From assembly GCA_035649275.1 (NCBI GenBank), contig DASRJW010000029.1, positions 53,171 to 117,170 on the forward strand: a DNA stretch of 64,000 bases. The letters run 5' to 3'. Below the pieces are notes generated by a model that saw nothing but the letters and a program-made list of their open reading frames with translations, had not been told where the DNA came from and ran no database searches. How positions within the stretch are numbered: the first letter of the stretch is position 1; each line of letters opens with the position of its first letter. The stretch comes from Candidatus Krumholzibacteriia bacterium. Lineage in GTDB: Bacteria > Krumholzibacteriota > Krumholzibacteriia > G020349025. Of the stretch, positions 29,976 through 38,225 are shown in pieces. A program made the position numbers and the translations under genes.

Positions 29976-29981
29976 TTGACA
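29976..29981 (+). promoter_or_regulatory. Consensus -35 element upstream of tRNA-Val
   Basis: A perfect TTGACA lies 34 bases before the tRNA. The corresponding -10 (about 29999-30004) is a poor match, so the promoter is only partly supported. Confidence 0.4.
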
Positions 29982-30014
29982 ACCCTGCCCCCGACAGGGA
30001 ACCTATGGCTCGAG

Positions 30015-30091
30015 GGGCGATTAGCTCAGTTGGCTAGAGCGCTTGCTCGACACGCAAGAGGTCAGAGGTTCAAATCCTCTATCGCCCACCA
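30015..30091 (+). tRNA. tRNA-Val (GAC), encoded CCA, unusual C33
   Basis: The 77-base gene folds as a standard cloverleaf: acceptor GGGCGAT/ATCGCCC, D-stem GCTC/GAGC, anticodon stem CTTGC/GCAAG, T-stem AGAGG/CCTCT with TTCAAAT loop, and 3' CCA in the DNA. The anticodon loop reads TCGACAC, giving anticodon GAC (valine, codons GUC/GUU). Position 33, almost always U, is C (30048). Confidence 0.95.
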
Positions 30092-30100
30092 GATCCTGGC

Positions 30101-30130
30101 GGCCCGCGGACCCACGCGGGCCGTCGCTTT
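30101..30130 (+). terminator. Terminator of the tRNA-Val transcript
   Basis: GGCCCGCG and CGCGGGCC (30101-30108 and 30115-30122) form a perfect 8-bp stem with a six-base loop, followed shortly by TTTT. It starts 9 bases after the tRNA 3' end. Confidence 0.65.
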
Positions 30131-30148
30131 TACTCGCTCGCTGTCGAA

Positions 30149-30340
30149 TCAATCTACGAGCACGATCTTGCGCCCCTGGACGCCGGAATCCGTCGCCAGC
30201 CGTACCACGTAGACACCCGCTGAGAGCTTTCCGAGCGGACTCGTTACGAGGTCAATTTCGGGCCGTCCGCCCTCAGGTGCGGCGACTCGAAACGGTGCGA
30301 ACTCGGAGCGCAGCGCGAGGAGCTGCACGCGAGTCCCCAT
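30149..30340 (-). pseudogene. Orphan C-terminal sorting-domain remnant (FlgD-like)
   Basis: About 63 codons end with KLSAGVYVVRLATDS and GRKIVLVD, the closing strands of the same C-terminal domain type that ends the first protein of the window (SGVYFTRLVAG... KMVLLR). Upstream of roughly 30340 the frame loses protein character and no N-terminal partner exists; instead the isoaspartyl peptidase gene ends at 30357. It is probably the tail of a decayed secreted protein gene. An alternative is a fused tail lost by a frameshift at the end of the neighbouring peptidase. Confidence 0.5.
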
Positions 30341-30356
30341 GGGAACCGAAGCCTCT

Positions 30357-31418
30357 TCACTTGGCCCGTGTCTGCAGGCCTCGATCGGGACCCGCGAGGC
30401 CGAAGGCCATGGGGCGATTCGCAGCGACGCCCCAGCCGTCGCGACCGAGTGCGATGACACCCAGGTCGCTGCTCGCTGGAAAGGCGCGGACCGCGCGCTC
30501 GACGGCAGCGCGAGCTGACGTGCCCTGGGACAAGCTCGTGTACACGCTGCGTGCCATGGCCTGGCGGATGATGTCCTCGCCTTGCCCCGTGCAGGCCACG
30601 GCGCCATCCGGGCCGGCGAACAAACCCGCACCATAGACGGGGACATCGCCGACCCGGCCGTACAGAGTGATCGACGTCCCGCCGGTGGAGAGGGTCGCGG
30701 CGTACTGTCCCTTGGCGTCGCGCGTCACCGTACCGACGGTATCGCCTTCGTGCGTCAGGTCGCGCAGTGCCTCGGGCAGCGGGTTCGGGAAGTTCCAGTG
30801 CGCCGGCCAGTCGAACTCGCCGCTCCCCGGACGTCCCAGGGCTTCCCGTACTTGCGCCAGTCGCTTGGCGTATTTGGCCTCCGCCTCGGGGCAGGTGGGC
30901 ACGACGTCTTCGAAGCCCATGCGGTGGGCGAAACGTGTCGCACCCTCGCCGGCGAGCAGCAGGTGTGGTGTGTCGAGAACGGCCCGCACCACACGAATGG
31001 GATTGCGCACGCGTTCGATGACAGCAACGGCGGCGAAGCGCCCCTCGCTCGTCATCAGGGAGGCGTCCATCTGAATCGTCTTGCCGTCGAGGCGGATGTT
31101 GGCGCCCGTGCCGGCGTTGTAGCGCGGATCGTCCTCCATCTCGACGGTGCCGGCGATGGCCGCATCGAGAGCCGGGGCGCCGGCGCGCAAGGCCGCCATC
31201 GCCGAGTCCGCCGCGGCCTGTGCCCCGTCGCCGCGCTCGGGCGGCGTGCCGACGCCGGCGTGGGTCAAGGCCAGCGGGCCGGTGAAGCGACCGCCCTCCA
31301 GCACGGTGAGCCCCTGGGCTGGTTCGGCCCCGGCTGCAAGCCCCGGGACGCATGCGGCGACCACAAGGAGAAACCTGGCGGCAACGAGGGCCGCTCGGAG
31401 AGTGCGTGCGAGTGTCAT
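30357..31418 (-). CDS. Isoaspartyl peptidase / L-asparaginase, exported
   Basis: The 353-residue Ntn-hydrolase has the self-cleavage motif HEGDTVGTV with nucleophile Thr227, the DPRYNAGTGANIRLDG substrate loop and the STGGTS motif in the second chain. It hydrolyses beta-aspartyl peptides and asparagine. The N-terminus is a signal peptide, possibly of lipoprotein type (VVAAC, Cys23), so the enzyme acts outside the cytoplasm. The ATG at 31418 overlaps the stop of thrS by four bases (ATGA) and follows GGGAG; an unexpected pairing. The C-terminus ends next to a sorting-domain remnant. Confidence 0.88.
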   Translation of the reverse strand: MTLARTLRAALVAARFLLVVAACVPGLAAGAEPAQGLTVLEGGRFTGPLALTHAGVGTPPERGDGAQAAADSAMAALRAGAPALDAAIAGTVEMEDDPRYNAGTGANIRLDGKTIQMDASLMTSEGRFAAVAVIERVRNPIRVVRAVLDTPHLLLAGEGATRFAHRMGFEDVVPTCPEAEAKYAKRLAQVREALGRPGSGEFDWPAHWNFPNPLPEALRDLTHEGDTVGTVTRDAKGQYAATLSTGGTSITLYGRVGDVPVYGAGLFAGPDGAVACTGQGEDIIRQAMARSVYTSLSQGTSARAAVERAVRAFPASSDLGVIALGRDGWGVAANRPMAFGLAGPDRGLQTRAK

Positions 31419-33259
31419 GTCGACTCCCTTCCGGACCAGACCGGGACCGCGACATCGGGGAAATTGTCCATGAGACGCTGGCGCCGCAGGGCGCGCAGCC
31501 CTTCCAGGGCCGCGTTCCACGCCACGAACGGCTGGGGCTGCTTGTGGCCATGGCGGCGCCAGGTGACAGCGTCGGCCTCCATCTCTTTCTGGCCGACGAT
31601 GAACAGGTTCGGAATCTTCTGCGTCTCGGCGCTGCGGATCTTCTTCCCGAAGCTCTCCGTGCCGTCGTCGAGGCGGACGCGGAACAGGTCGTCGTGGAGC
31701 AAGCGCTGCAGGCGGCGGCCGAAATCGAGGAACGCCTCGCCCACCGAGACCGGAATGATCGCCACCTGCACCGGGGCCATCCAGGTAGGGAAGGCGCCCC
31801 CCAGATGCTCGAGGAGGAAAGCCACGAAGCGCTCGTGCGTCCCGAGCGGGGCGCGATGGATGATCCACGGCCGTTGCCGCGAACCGTCGGCAGCCACGTA
31901 TTCGAGCTGGAAGCGCTCGCCGCCGACGAAGTCCAGCTGTCCGGTGCTGGCGGTTTCCTCCCGCCCGATGACGTTGGTCACCTGGTAATCCACCTTGGGT
32001 CCATAGAAAGCCGCTTCCCCCACGTGTTCCTGGTAGGGGAGGTCCAGCTCGCGCAGCACCTGGCGCACCATCTCTTCGGCGGCCACCCAGCGGTCCTCGG
32101 CGCTGACGAACTTCTCTTGGTCCGGCGAGTGCAGGGAGAGGCGCATCCAGAAGTCCTCGAGGCGGAACATCTGATAGTAATGGCGATGCATCTCGATGAC
32201 GGCGCGGAACTCGTCGTGCACCTGCTCGCGGGTGCAGTAGATGTGCGCGTCGTTCATGCTCATGCCACGCACGCGCAGCAGGCCCGCCAGCTGCCCGCTC
32301 TTCTCGTAGCGATACACGTCGCCGTACTCCGCCAGGCGGAGCGGTAGCTCGCGGTAGCTGCGCGGCCGCACTCCGAAGATGGTGTGGTGGTGCGGGCAGT
32401 TCATGGGCTTGAGATAAAAGGACTCCCCGTCGTCCAGCTGCATGGGCGGGAACATGGAGGCGGCGTAGTACGGCAAGTGGCCGCTGATCTCGTAGAGCCG
32501 CCCCTTGGCCAGATGCGGCGTGGCCACGCGCTGGTAGCCGGCGCGGAACTCCGTCTCCCGCGCCAGGGCCTCCAGCTCGTCGCGCAACACCGTGCCGTGC
32601 GGCAGCCACAAGGGCAGGCCGCGCCCGACGTCCTCGCTGAGCATGAAGATCTCCAGCTCCGCCCCGAGCTTGCGGTGGTCGCGCTCCCGCGCCAGCTCGC
32701 GCCGGCGGAGGAAATCGTCGAGCTCCTCCTTGGTGATGAAGGCGAGGCCGTAGATCCGCGTCATCATCGGGTTCTTCTCGCTGCCCCGCCAGTAGGCCCC
32801 GGCCACGCTGTCGAGCTTGAAGGTTTGCGGCGGGATGTCGCGGGTGGATTCCACGTGCGGTCCCTCGCACATGTCCACGAAGGCGCCGCTGCGGTAGAAG
32901 CTGAAGCGTTGCACTCCCTGACGGTCGTGCAGGTCCCGGGCGTACTCCACCTTGAACGGCTGTCCCTGCGCTTCCAGCAAGCGCACCGCCGCGGCGAAAT
33001 CGTGCTCCTCGCGCTCGAAGCGCGCGCCGCCGGCGAGGAGCTTGCGCATGCGGCGCTCGAGCTCACCCAGCTCCGCTTCCTCCAACGGTTCGTGGAAGAG
33101 GAAGTCGTAGTAGAAGCCCGTGTCCACCGGCGGCCCGAAGCCGAGCTGGGTGCCGGGGCGTGACTCCAGAACGGCCTGGGCGAGCACGTGGGCCAAACTG
33201 TGTCGGCGGCGGTAGAGCGGGTCGTTCTTGCGTTCCGGATCGGCGTCGAGTCGCGCCAC
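31415..33259 (-). CDS. thrS: Threonyl-tRNA synthetase lacking the TGS domain
   Basis: The 614-residue enzyme charges tRNA-Thr. It has an intact editing domain (HSLAHVLAQAV, and CEGPHV ligand group), the class II catalytic core with zinc ligands in MNCPHH, MNDAHIYC and the IHRAPLGTHERF motif 3, and the anticodon-binding domain (VAIIPVS...). The sequence starts directly at the editing domain (RKNDPLYRRRHS); the 60-residue TGS domain that opens most bacterial ThrRS is missing, and nothing TGS-like lies upstream. GTG 33259 follows AGGAGG on the minus strand. It is co-translated with the isoaspartyl peptidase gene. Confidence 0.95.
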   Translation of the reverse strand: MARLDADPERKNDPLYRRRHSLAHVLAQAVLESRPGTQLGFGPPVDTGFYYDFLFHEPLEEAELGELERRMRKLLAGGARFEREEHDFAAAVRLLEAQGQPFKVEYARDLHDRQGVQRFSFYRSGAFVDMCEGPHVESTRDIPPQTFKLDSVAGAYWRGSEKNPMMTRIYGLAFITKEELDDFLRRRELARERDHRKLGAELEIFMLSEDVGRGLPLWLPHGTVLRDELEALARETEFRAGYQRVATPHLAKGRLYEISGHLPYYAASMFPPMQLDDGESFYLKPMNCPHHHTIFGVRPRSYRELPLRLAEYGDVYRYEKSGQLAGLLRVRGMSMNDAHIYCTREQVHDEFRAVIEMHRHYYQMFRLEDFWMRLSLHSPDQEKFVSAEDRWVAAEEMVRQVLRELDLPYQEHVGEAAFYGPKVDYQVTNVIGREETASTGQLDFVGGERFQLEYVAADGSRQRPWIIHRAPLGTHERFVAFLLEHLGGAFPTWMAPVQVAIIPVSVGEAFLDFGRRLQRLLHDDLFRVRLDDGTESFGKKIRSAETQKIPNLFIVGQKEMEADAVTWRRHGHKQPQPFVAWNAALEGLRALRRQRLMDNFPDVAVPVWSGREST

Positions 33260-33351
33260 AGGACCTCCTCCCAGCACGGGGGCCCATCCTAACCCGACGG
33301 TCCGGAGGGGCTCAACGTCGCCGCCTGGGAGGAGCCAGCGGCAGCCGGGGG

Positions 33352-33381
33352 TTGACAGCCCTGGGGTCCCCAAGGTATTCG
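33352..33381 (+). promoter_or_regulatory. Putative promoter of the infC operon
   Basis: A perfect TTGACA (33352-33357) is followed after 18 bases by TATTCG (33376-33381). Transcription would start near 33388, giving a structured leader of about 170 bases before infC. Confidence 0.5.
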
Positions 33382-33403
33382 TCACAGTTCGAAAACCGGG
33401 CAA

Positions 33404-33518
33404 GTGAAGGTGTCACCTTCCACCCGGCGGCGCGTGCAGCTGCCTGCCGGGTTCCTCGCGCGACAGGCCGTGGCCTGGCGCCAGGTTGGGTGGCACCTCG
33501 CCACCCTTCACTTTTTTT
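33404..33518 (+). promoter_or_regulatory. Structured infC leader with attenuator-type terminator and T-box-like motif
   Basis: GGGTGGC (33488-33494) and GCCACCC (33500-33506) form a perfect hairpin with a 5-base loop, followed by TTCAC and seven T (33512-33518). The same 3' arm can instead pair over distance: GTGAAGG (33404-33410) with CCTTCAC (33505-33511), directly before the T-run. A third perfect stem, ACCCGGC/GCCGGGT, lies between. The left arm region reads GGGTGGCACCTCG, matching the conserved T-box core (GGGUGGNACC) with one change in the following GCG. Mutually exclusive stems before a T-run upstream of infC-rpmI-rplT-pheST suggest attenuation, by tRNA or by L20. Confidence 0.5.
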
Positions 33519-33556
33519 CGGGCCGGCGAGAGCGCCGCGCCCCCGAGGGGAGGTCG

Positions 33557-34162
33557 ATGATCCGAGAGCGCGAAGCTCCCCGCCGGGACCGGGGGCCACG
33601 CGTGAACGAGCGCATCGGCGTGCGAGAGGTGCGGGTCGTCCTCGAAGACGGCACGCAGCTCGGGGTCCTGCCGACGCGCGATGCTCTGACGAAAGCGAGA
33701 GAGCTGAATCTCGACCTCGTGGAGGTCTCGCCCACGTCCAGGCCACCCGTATGTCGCATCATGGACTTCGGGAAGTACAAGTACGAGCAGGCCAAGAAGG
33801 CCAAGGTCGCTCGCAAACGTCAGCATCAAGTCGTGGTGAAAGAGATCAAGATGCGGCCCAAGATCGAAACCCACGACTACGATTTCAAGAAGCGCCACAT
33901 CGAGGAGTTCCTCTCCCACGGCGACAAGGTAAAGGTCACCTTGATGTTCCGCGGACGGGAAATGGCCCACACCGACCTGGGGCGCAATCTCCTCGACCAG
34001 TTGGCGACCGAGCTGGCGGAGCTCGGCAAGGTCGAGGCGCCGCCGCGGCAGGAGGGCCGGAACATGGTCCTGCTCCTCACCCCCGTCGCCGCCAAGGGCA
34101 AGGCGTCCAAGCGCGTCGCCAGCGAGGTGGCGCATGCCGACTCGGAAGCCGAGCAGGGCTGA
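33557..34162 (+). CDS. infC: Translation initiation factor IF-3
   Basis: The 201-residue protein has the N-domain RVNERI... VRVVLEDGTQLGVL, the linker, and the C-domain KEIKMRPKIETHDYDFKKRHIEEFLSHGDKVKVTLMFRGREM, the strongest IF-3 signature. It binds the 30S subunit and checks start-codon pairing. ATG 33557 follows GGGGAGG at four to five bases; IF-3 genes often use rare start codons, but an ordinary one is available here. A 25-residue Ala/Lys/Ser tail extends beyond the usual end. It opens the infC-rpmI-rplT-pheST operon with an attenuator-like leader. Confidence 0.96.
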   Translation: MIREREAPRRDRGPRVNERIGVREVRVVLEDGTQLGVLPTRDALTKARELNLDLVEVSPTSRPPVCRIMDFGKYKYEQAKKAKVARKRQHQVVVKEIKMRPKIETHDYDFKKRHIEEFLSHGDKVKVTLMFRGREMAHTDLGRNLLDQLATELAELGKVEAPPRQEGRNMVLLLTPVAAKGKASKRVASEVAHADSEAEQG

Positions 34163-34174
34163 GGAGGATCTGCG

Positions 34175-34369
34175 GTGCCGAAAATGAAGACCCATCGCGG
34201 TCTCGCCAAGCGGGTGCGCCGCACGGCGAGCGGCCGCTTGAAACGCAAGAAGGCCTATCACAGCCACTTGCTCGCCTCGAAGTCGCGCAAGCAGAAGCGA
34301 CGGCTGCGCGGCTCGTCGCTCATCGCGCCGGAGGAAGAGAAGCGGCTGAAGGCACTTCTCAACGACTAG
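34175..34369 (+). CDS. rpmI: Ribosomal protein L35
   Basis: The 64-residue basic protein opens [17 protein letters not shown] and contains [22 protein letters not shown], the L35 signature. A GTG start at 34175 follows GAGGAGG. It sits between infC and rplT in the universally conserved order; it is a 50S subunit component. Confidence 0.96.
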   Translation: MPKMKTHRGLAKRVRRTASGRLKRKKAYHSHLLASKSRKQKRRLRGSSLIAPEEEKRLKALLND

Positions 34370-34397
34370 CGTCCCTGGTTTCTACGGGAGTGCAGAC

Positions 34398-34754
34398 ATG
34401 CCACGTGCGACCAACAATGTCGCGGCGCGGGCGCGCCACCACAAGCTCCTCAAGCAGGCCGAAGGCTACTACGGCGCCAAGAGCCGGTTGTACCGCATCG
34501 CCAAGGAGGCGGTGGAGCGCGGGCTCAACTACGCCTACCGCGATCGCCGGGCGCGGAAGCGCGACTTCCGCCAGCTGTGGATCATGCGCATCAACGCTGC
34601 TGCCCGCCAGCACGGTCTTTCCTACAGCACCTTCATGGGGCTCCTGCGGCAGTCGAACATCGAGGTCAACCGCAAAGTCCTGGCCGAGATGGCCGTGAAC
34701 GACGCCGAGGCCTTCGAGAAGCTGGTCGAGACCGCCAAGCAGGCCCAGAGCTGA
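34398..34754 (+). CDS. rplT: Ribosomal protein L20
   Basis: The 118-residue protein carries [53 protein letters not shown] and [11 protein letters not shown], all L20 signatures. It is needed for early 50S assembly and in several bacteria represses the infC operon by binding its leader. pheS starts four bases after its stop, leaving no space for a separate pheST attenuator. Confidence 0.97.
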   Translation: MPRATNNVAARARHHKLLKQAEGYYGAKSRLYRIAKEAVERGLNYAYRDRRARKRDFRQLWIMRINAAARQHGLSYSTFMGLLRQSNIEVNRKVLAEMAVNDAEAFEKLVETAKQAQS

Positions 34755-34758
34755 GACC

Positions 34759-35784
34759 GTGAGCACTGGGCCCGAGTCCCTGGGCGAGCGGATCGTCGCG
34801 GCCCGTGCGGCAGCGCTGGCCGAGAGCGCCGCGGCCTCGACGGCCGAGGCGCTGGAGGCGTGGCGCGTGCGCTGGCTCGGCCGCCGCGGCACGGTGGCGG
34901 CGCTCTTCGCAGCCCTTCCCGAAGCCGCCGCCGCCGAGCGGCGCGAGCTCGGCCAGCGGCTCAATGCGCTCAAGAACGAGTTGCAGGGGCTCTACGATGC
35001 AGCGGCGTCCGCAGCGGCTCCAGCCGTCGCCGCCGCCGCCGTGGATGTCACGCTCCCAGGCCGCCGCCGCTGGGTCGGCCGGCCCCACGTCCTCTCCCAG
35101 GTCCTGGACGAGATGCTGGCCATCTTCACCGGCCTGGGTTTCGCCGTGGCCATGGGCCCGGAGGTGGAGCTCGAGGCCTACAACTTCGACTTCCTCAACT
35201 TCCCGCCCAACCACCCGGCGCGGGACCTGCAGGACACCTTCTACGTCAACGATCGGGTGCTGCTGCGCACCCAGACTTCGCCCATGCAGGTGCGCATCAT
35301 GCGCTCTCAGCCGCCGCCGGTGCGCGTCGTCGTCCCCGGCCGCGTCTACCGCAACGAGCAGATCGATGCCACTCACGCCGCCGAGTTCCATCAGGTCGAG
35401 GGTCTGTACGTGGACCAGCGGGTTTCCATGGTGGATTTGAAGGCCACCATCGCTCACTTCACCCGCCTGCTCTTCGGCACCGACACCGCCATCCGCTTCA
35501 AGCCGCACTACTTTCCCTTCACCGAGCCCAGCGTGGACGTGGACATGACCTGCTTCGCCTGCGGCGGCAAGGGCTGCAAGCTCTGCGGCAACGCCGGCTG
35601 GATCGAGATCATGGGCGCCGGCATGGTGCATCCCAACGTCTTCCGTGCCGCTGGCTACGACCCGGAGCAGGTCACGGGCTTCGCCTTCGGCATGGGGGTG
35701 GACCGCATCGCCATGCTGCGCCACGGCATCGATGACCTGCGGTTGTTGCTGGAGAACGACGTGCGCTTCCTGGCGCAGTTCTGA
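34759..35784 (+). CDS. pheS: Phenylalanyl-tRNA synthetase alpha subunit
   Basis: The 341-residue class II catalytic subunit has an N-terminal coiled coil (about 1-80, very Ala-rich), then MGPEVELEAYNFDFLNFPPNHPARD, motif 2 (RVVVPGRVYRNEQIDATHAAEFHQVEG) and motif 3 (GFAFGMGVDRIAMLRH). Residues FTEPSVDVD and the cysteines of CFACGGKGC complete the Phe-binding pocket region. It works as an alpha2-beta2 tetramer with PheT. GTG 34759 begins four bases after rplT; weak SD but clear coupling. Confidence 0.97.
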   Translation: MSTGPESLGERIVAARAAALAESAAASTAEALEAWRVRWLGRRGTVAALFAALPEAAAAERRELGQRLNALKNELQGLYDAAASAAAPAVAAAAVDVTLPGRRRWVGRPHVLSQVLDEMLAIFTGLGFAVAMGPEVELEAYNFDFLNFPPNHPARDLQDTFYVNDRVLLRTQTSPMQVRIMRSQPPPVRVVVPGRVYRNEQIDATHAAEFHQVEGLYVDQRVSMVDLKATIAHFTRLLFGTDTAIRFKPHYFPFTEPSVDVDMTCFACGGKGCKLCGNAGWIEIMGAGMVHPNVFRAAGYDPEQVTGFAFGMGVDRIAMLRHGIDDLRLLLENDVRFLAQF

Positions 35785-35792
35785 GGAGTCCC

Positions 35793-38195
35793 ATGCGCGT
35801 CCCCCTGGACTGGTTGCGCGATTACGTCCGCTTCGACGTCGAGCCTCACGTGCTCGCCCATGACCTCACCATGCTGGGCACGAAGATCGAGAGCGTGGAT
35901 CTCGGCACGCCGGGGTTCGCGGGCGTCTTCGTCGGCAAGGTGCTGGAGTGCCGCAAACATCCGAACGCCGACAAGCTGACCTTGTGTCAGGTCGCGGTGG
36001 GGGACGAGGAACTCTCCATCGTCTGCGGCGCCCCCAACGTGCGCCCCGGTCTCACCGTGGCGGTGGCGCGCCCGGGGGCGCGTCTGGCCGGCGATCTACG
36101 CATCCGCAAGTCCAAGATCCGCGGCGAGACCTCGGAAGGCATGATCTGCTCCGCCCGGGAGCTCGGGCTCGGCGAGGATCGGGACGGCATTCTCGAGCTC
36201 GATGCAGCCCTGGCAAGCGGCGCGACGTTCACCGCTGGGGCGCGGGGCGCCGTCCTCGAGGCGGAGATCACTCCCAACCGGCCGGATTGCCTGGCACTCC
36301 TCGGGGTGGCACGGGAGGTGGCGGCGCTGTACGAGCAGCCCCTGCGCCTGCCGCCGGTGTGGGCGGAGCCGGCGCGGCGGCGCGAGCGCGCGCCGCTCCG
36401 CGTCGAGATCGAGGCGCCCGAGGATTGCGGCCGCTACTTCGGCCGCGCTCTCCGCGGCGTCCAGATCGCGGCGTCGCCGCCCTGGCTGCAGGAGCGTATC
36501 GCCGCCCTCGGGCTCGAGCCGATCAACAACGTCGTCGACGTCACCAACTACGTTCTCTTCGAAACCGGCCAGCCCATCCATGCCTTCGACCTGGCGGCGT
36601 TGCGCGGCGGCCGTCTGCTGGTGCGTCGTGGCCGCGCCGGGGAAACGCTGCAGACCCTCGACGGTGTCGAGCGGCGCCTCGAAGACATCCTCGTCATCGC
36701 CGATGGCGAAGGCCCGGTGGCCCTCGCCGGCATCATGGGCGGACTCGGCAGCGCCGTGCGCGCTTCGACCGCGGATCTCTTCCTCGAGGCGGCTTACTTC
36801 CGCCCCGATCTGGTGCGCAGCGGCCGCCGCCGGCTCGGCCTCGACACCGATGCGTCCTACCGCTTCGAGCGCCAGACCGACATCGAGGCGGTGCGCTGGG
36901 TGATGGATCGGGTCACCCATCTCTTGCTCGAGGTGGCGGGGGGCGAGGTGCGGGAAGCGAGCGAAGACATCTACCCGCGCCAGCCGGCGCCGCGGCGTTT
37001 GCGCCTGCGCGCCGAACGGGCGAGCCTGGTGGTGGGCGTGACCTTGGAAGCGGAGCGGAGCGCGGCGCTGTTGCGCCGCTTGCACCTGGACGCCGTGGCG
37101 CGCGGCGGCAGCGTCGATGTCCAGGTGCCCTCCTTCCGGCGCGACCTGCACGAGGAGATCGACCTCGTGGAAGAGGTGGCGCGCATGCACGGCTACGACA
37201 ACATCCCGAGCGATGCCCTGCCGCCGGCGGCTCTGCAGCCCCGCCCGCATCGGCGGCAAACGCTGCTGGCGCGCCTGCGCCAGCTCGTCGTCGGTCTCGG
37301 CTACTTCGAGGTGCGCACCAGCGCCTTCATGGAACGCCGCGATCCTGAACGGCTCGGTCTCGGCGCCGGCGACGTGCGCCGCCGTGCGGTTTGCCTGCGC
37401 AATCCCATCGTCCCCACCCTGGACACGATGCGCACCACCATGCTTCCCGGCATGCTGCGCGTGCTGCGGCACAACCTGAATCGCGAGGCGAGCAGCCTGC
37501 GTTTGGCGGCGGTGGATCGCGTTTTTCTCGACCTGCCCGGCGATGTCGACGGCCTGCCCCAAGAGCCCGAGCGCTTGTTGCTGCTCGCCTGCGGTGCCAG
37601 TCACCCGGAGAGCTGGGGCGAGGCAGCGCGGCCGTGCGATGTCTTCGATCTCAAGGGCGATGCGGAGGCCCTGCTGGAGCATCTCGGCGTTGACACGGTC
37701 TGGAGCCGTGGCTATACTGAGCCGTTCCTTGATGATGGCGTAAGTTTTTTGATTTCAGGTAGTTACGGCGTCATCGGTGGAGGCGGCGGGGTGCGTGCGG
37801 AGGTGCTGCAGAGCTTCGACGTGGAGATCCCGGTGTTCGTCCTGGAGCTCGACGTCGCGGCGCTGGAACAGCACCTGCCTGCCCGCCGTGCGTTCCGTGG
37901 CATTCCGCGCTTCCCGGCGGTGAAACGGGATCTCTCTCTGGTGCTGCCGCGTCACGTCGCCTACGAGGACGTGCGGCGTGTGGCGGTGGAGGCCGGGGGA
38001 GCGTGGCTCGAATCGGTACACTGCTTCGATGTCTTCGAGGATCGGTCCTTGGGCGAGGGCGTGCGCAGCGTGGGTTTGCGGCTGCGCTTCCGCTCTCCCG
38101 AACGCACGCTCCTCGACGACATGGTGGAGCCGTGGATGGATGGTATCGTGCGGCGCCTGGAGGCGAGCCTCGGGGTGCGCTTGCGCACCCTCTGA
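35793..38195 (+). CDS. pheT: Phenylalanyl-tRNA synthetase beta subunit
   Basis: The 800-residue subunit shows the complete order: N-terminal domain (VPLDWLRDYVRF), EMAP/tRNA_bind OB-fold (about 40-150, KVLECRKHPNADKLTLCQV), B3/4 editing domain (about 210-370, RYFGRALRGV... NNVVDVTNYVL), B5 (about 400-470), the degenerate class II core (VPSFRRDLHEEIDLVEEVARMHGYDN...), and the C-terminal ferredoxin-fold anticodon-binding domain (PRFPAVKRDLSLVLPRHVAYEDV). It edits Tyr-tRNA-Phe. ATG 35793 lies eight bases after the pheS stop. A short AT-richer patch near 37740 is of no evident significance. Confidence 0.97.
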   Translation: MRVPLDWLRDYVRFDVEPHVLAHDLTMLGTKIESVDLGTPGFAGVFVGKVLECRKHPNADKLTLCQVAVGDEELSIVCGAPNVRPGLTVAVARPGARLAGDLRIRKSKIRGETSEGMICSARELGLGEDRDGILELDAALASGATFTAGARGAVLEAEITPNRPDCLALLGVAREVAALYEQPLRLPPVWAEPARRRERAPLRVEIEAPEDCGRYFGRALRGVQIAASPPWLQERIAALGLEPINNVVDVTNYVLFETGQPIHAFDLAALRGGRLLVRRGRAGETLQTLDGVERRLEDILVIADGEGPVALAGIMGGLGSAVRASTADLFLEAAYFRPDLVRSGRRRLGLDTDASYRFERQTDIEAVRWVMDRVTHLLLEVAGGEVREASEDIYPRQPAPRRLRLRAERASLVVGVTLEAERSAALLRRLHLDAVARGGSVDVQVPSFRRDLHEEIDLVEEVARMHGYDNIPSDALPPAALQPRPHRRQTLLARLRQLVVGLGYFEVRTSAFMERRDPERLGLGAGDVRRRAVCLRNPIVPTLDTMRTTMLPGMLRVLRHNLNREASSLRLAAVDRVFLDLPGDVDGLPQEPERLLLLACGASHPESWGEAARPCDVFDLKGDAEALLEHLGVDTVWSRGYTEPFLDDGVSFLISGSYGVIGGGGGVRAEVLQSFDVEIPVFVLELDVAALEQHLPARRAFRGIPRFPAVKRDLSLVLPRHVAYEDVRRVAVEAGGAWLESVHCFDVFEDRSLGEGVRSVGLRLRFRSPERTLLDDMVEPWMDGIVRRLEASLGVRLRTL

Positions 38196-38225
38196 AGGCA
38201 CCCGGGCTGGGGAGGAGATGAAGCG

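Noticed and set aside
33404..33556. A phenylalanine leader peptide before infC
   Set aside because: An in-frame GTG-started reading has only two adjacent Phe codons, and these are simply the T-run of the terminator. No control-codon cluster is present.
34755..34758. A pheST leader-peptide attenuator between rplT and pheS as in E. coli
   Set aside because: The gap is only four bases. The attenuator-like element lies before infC instead.
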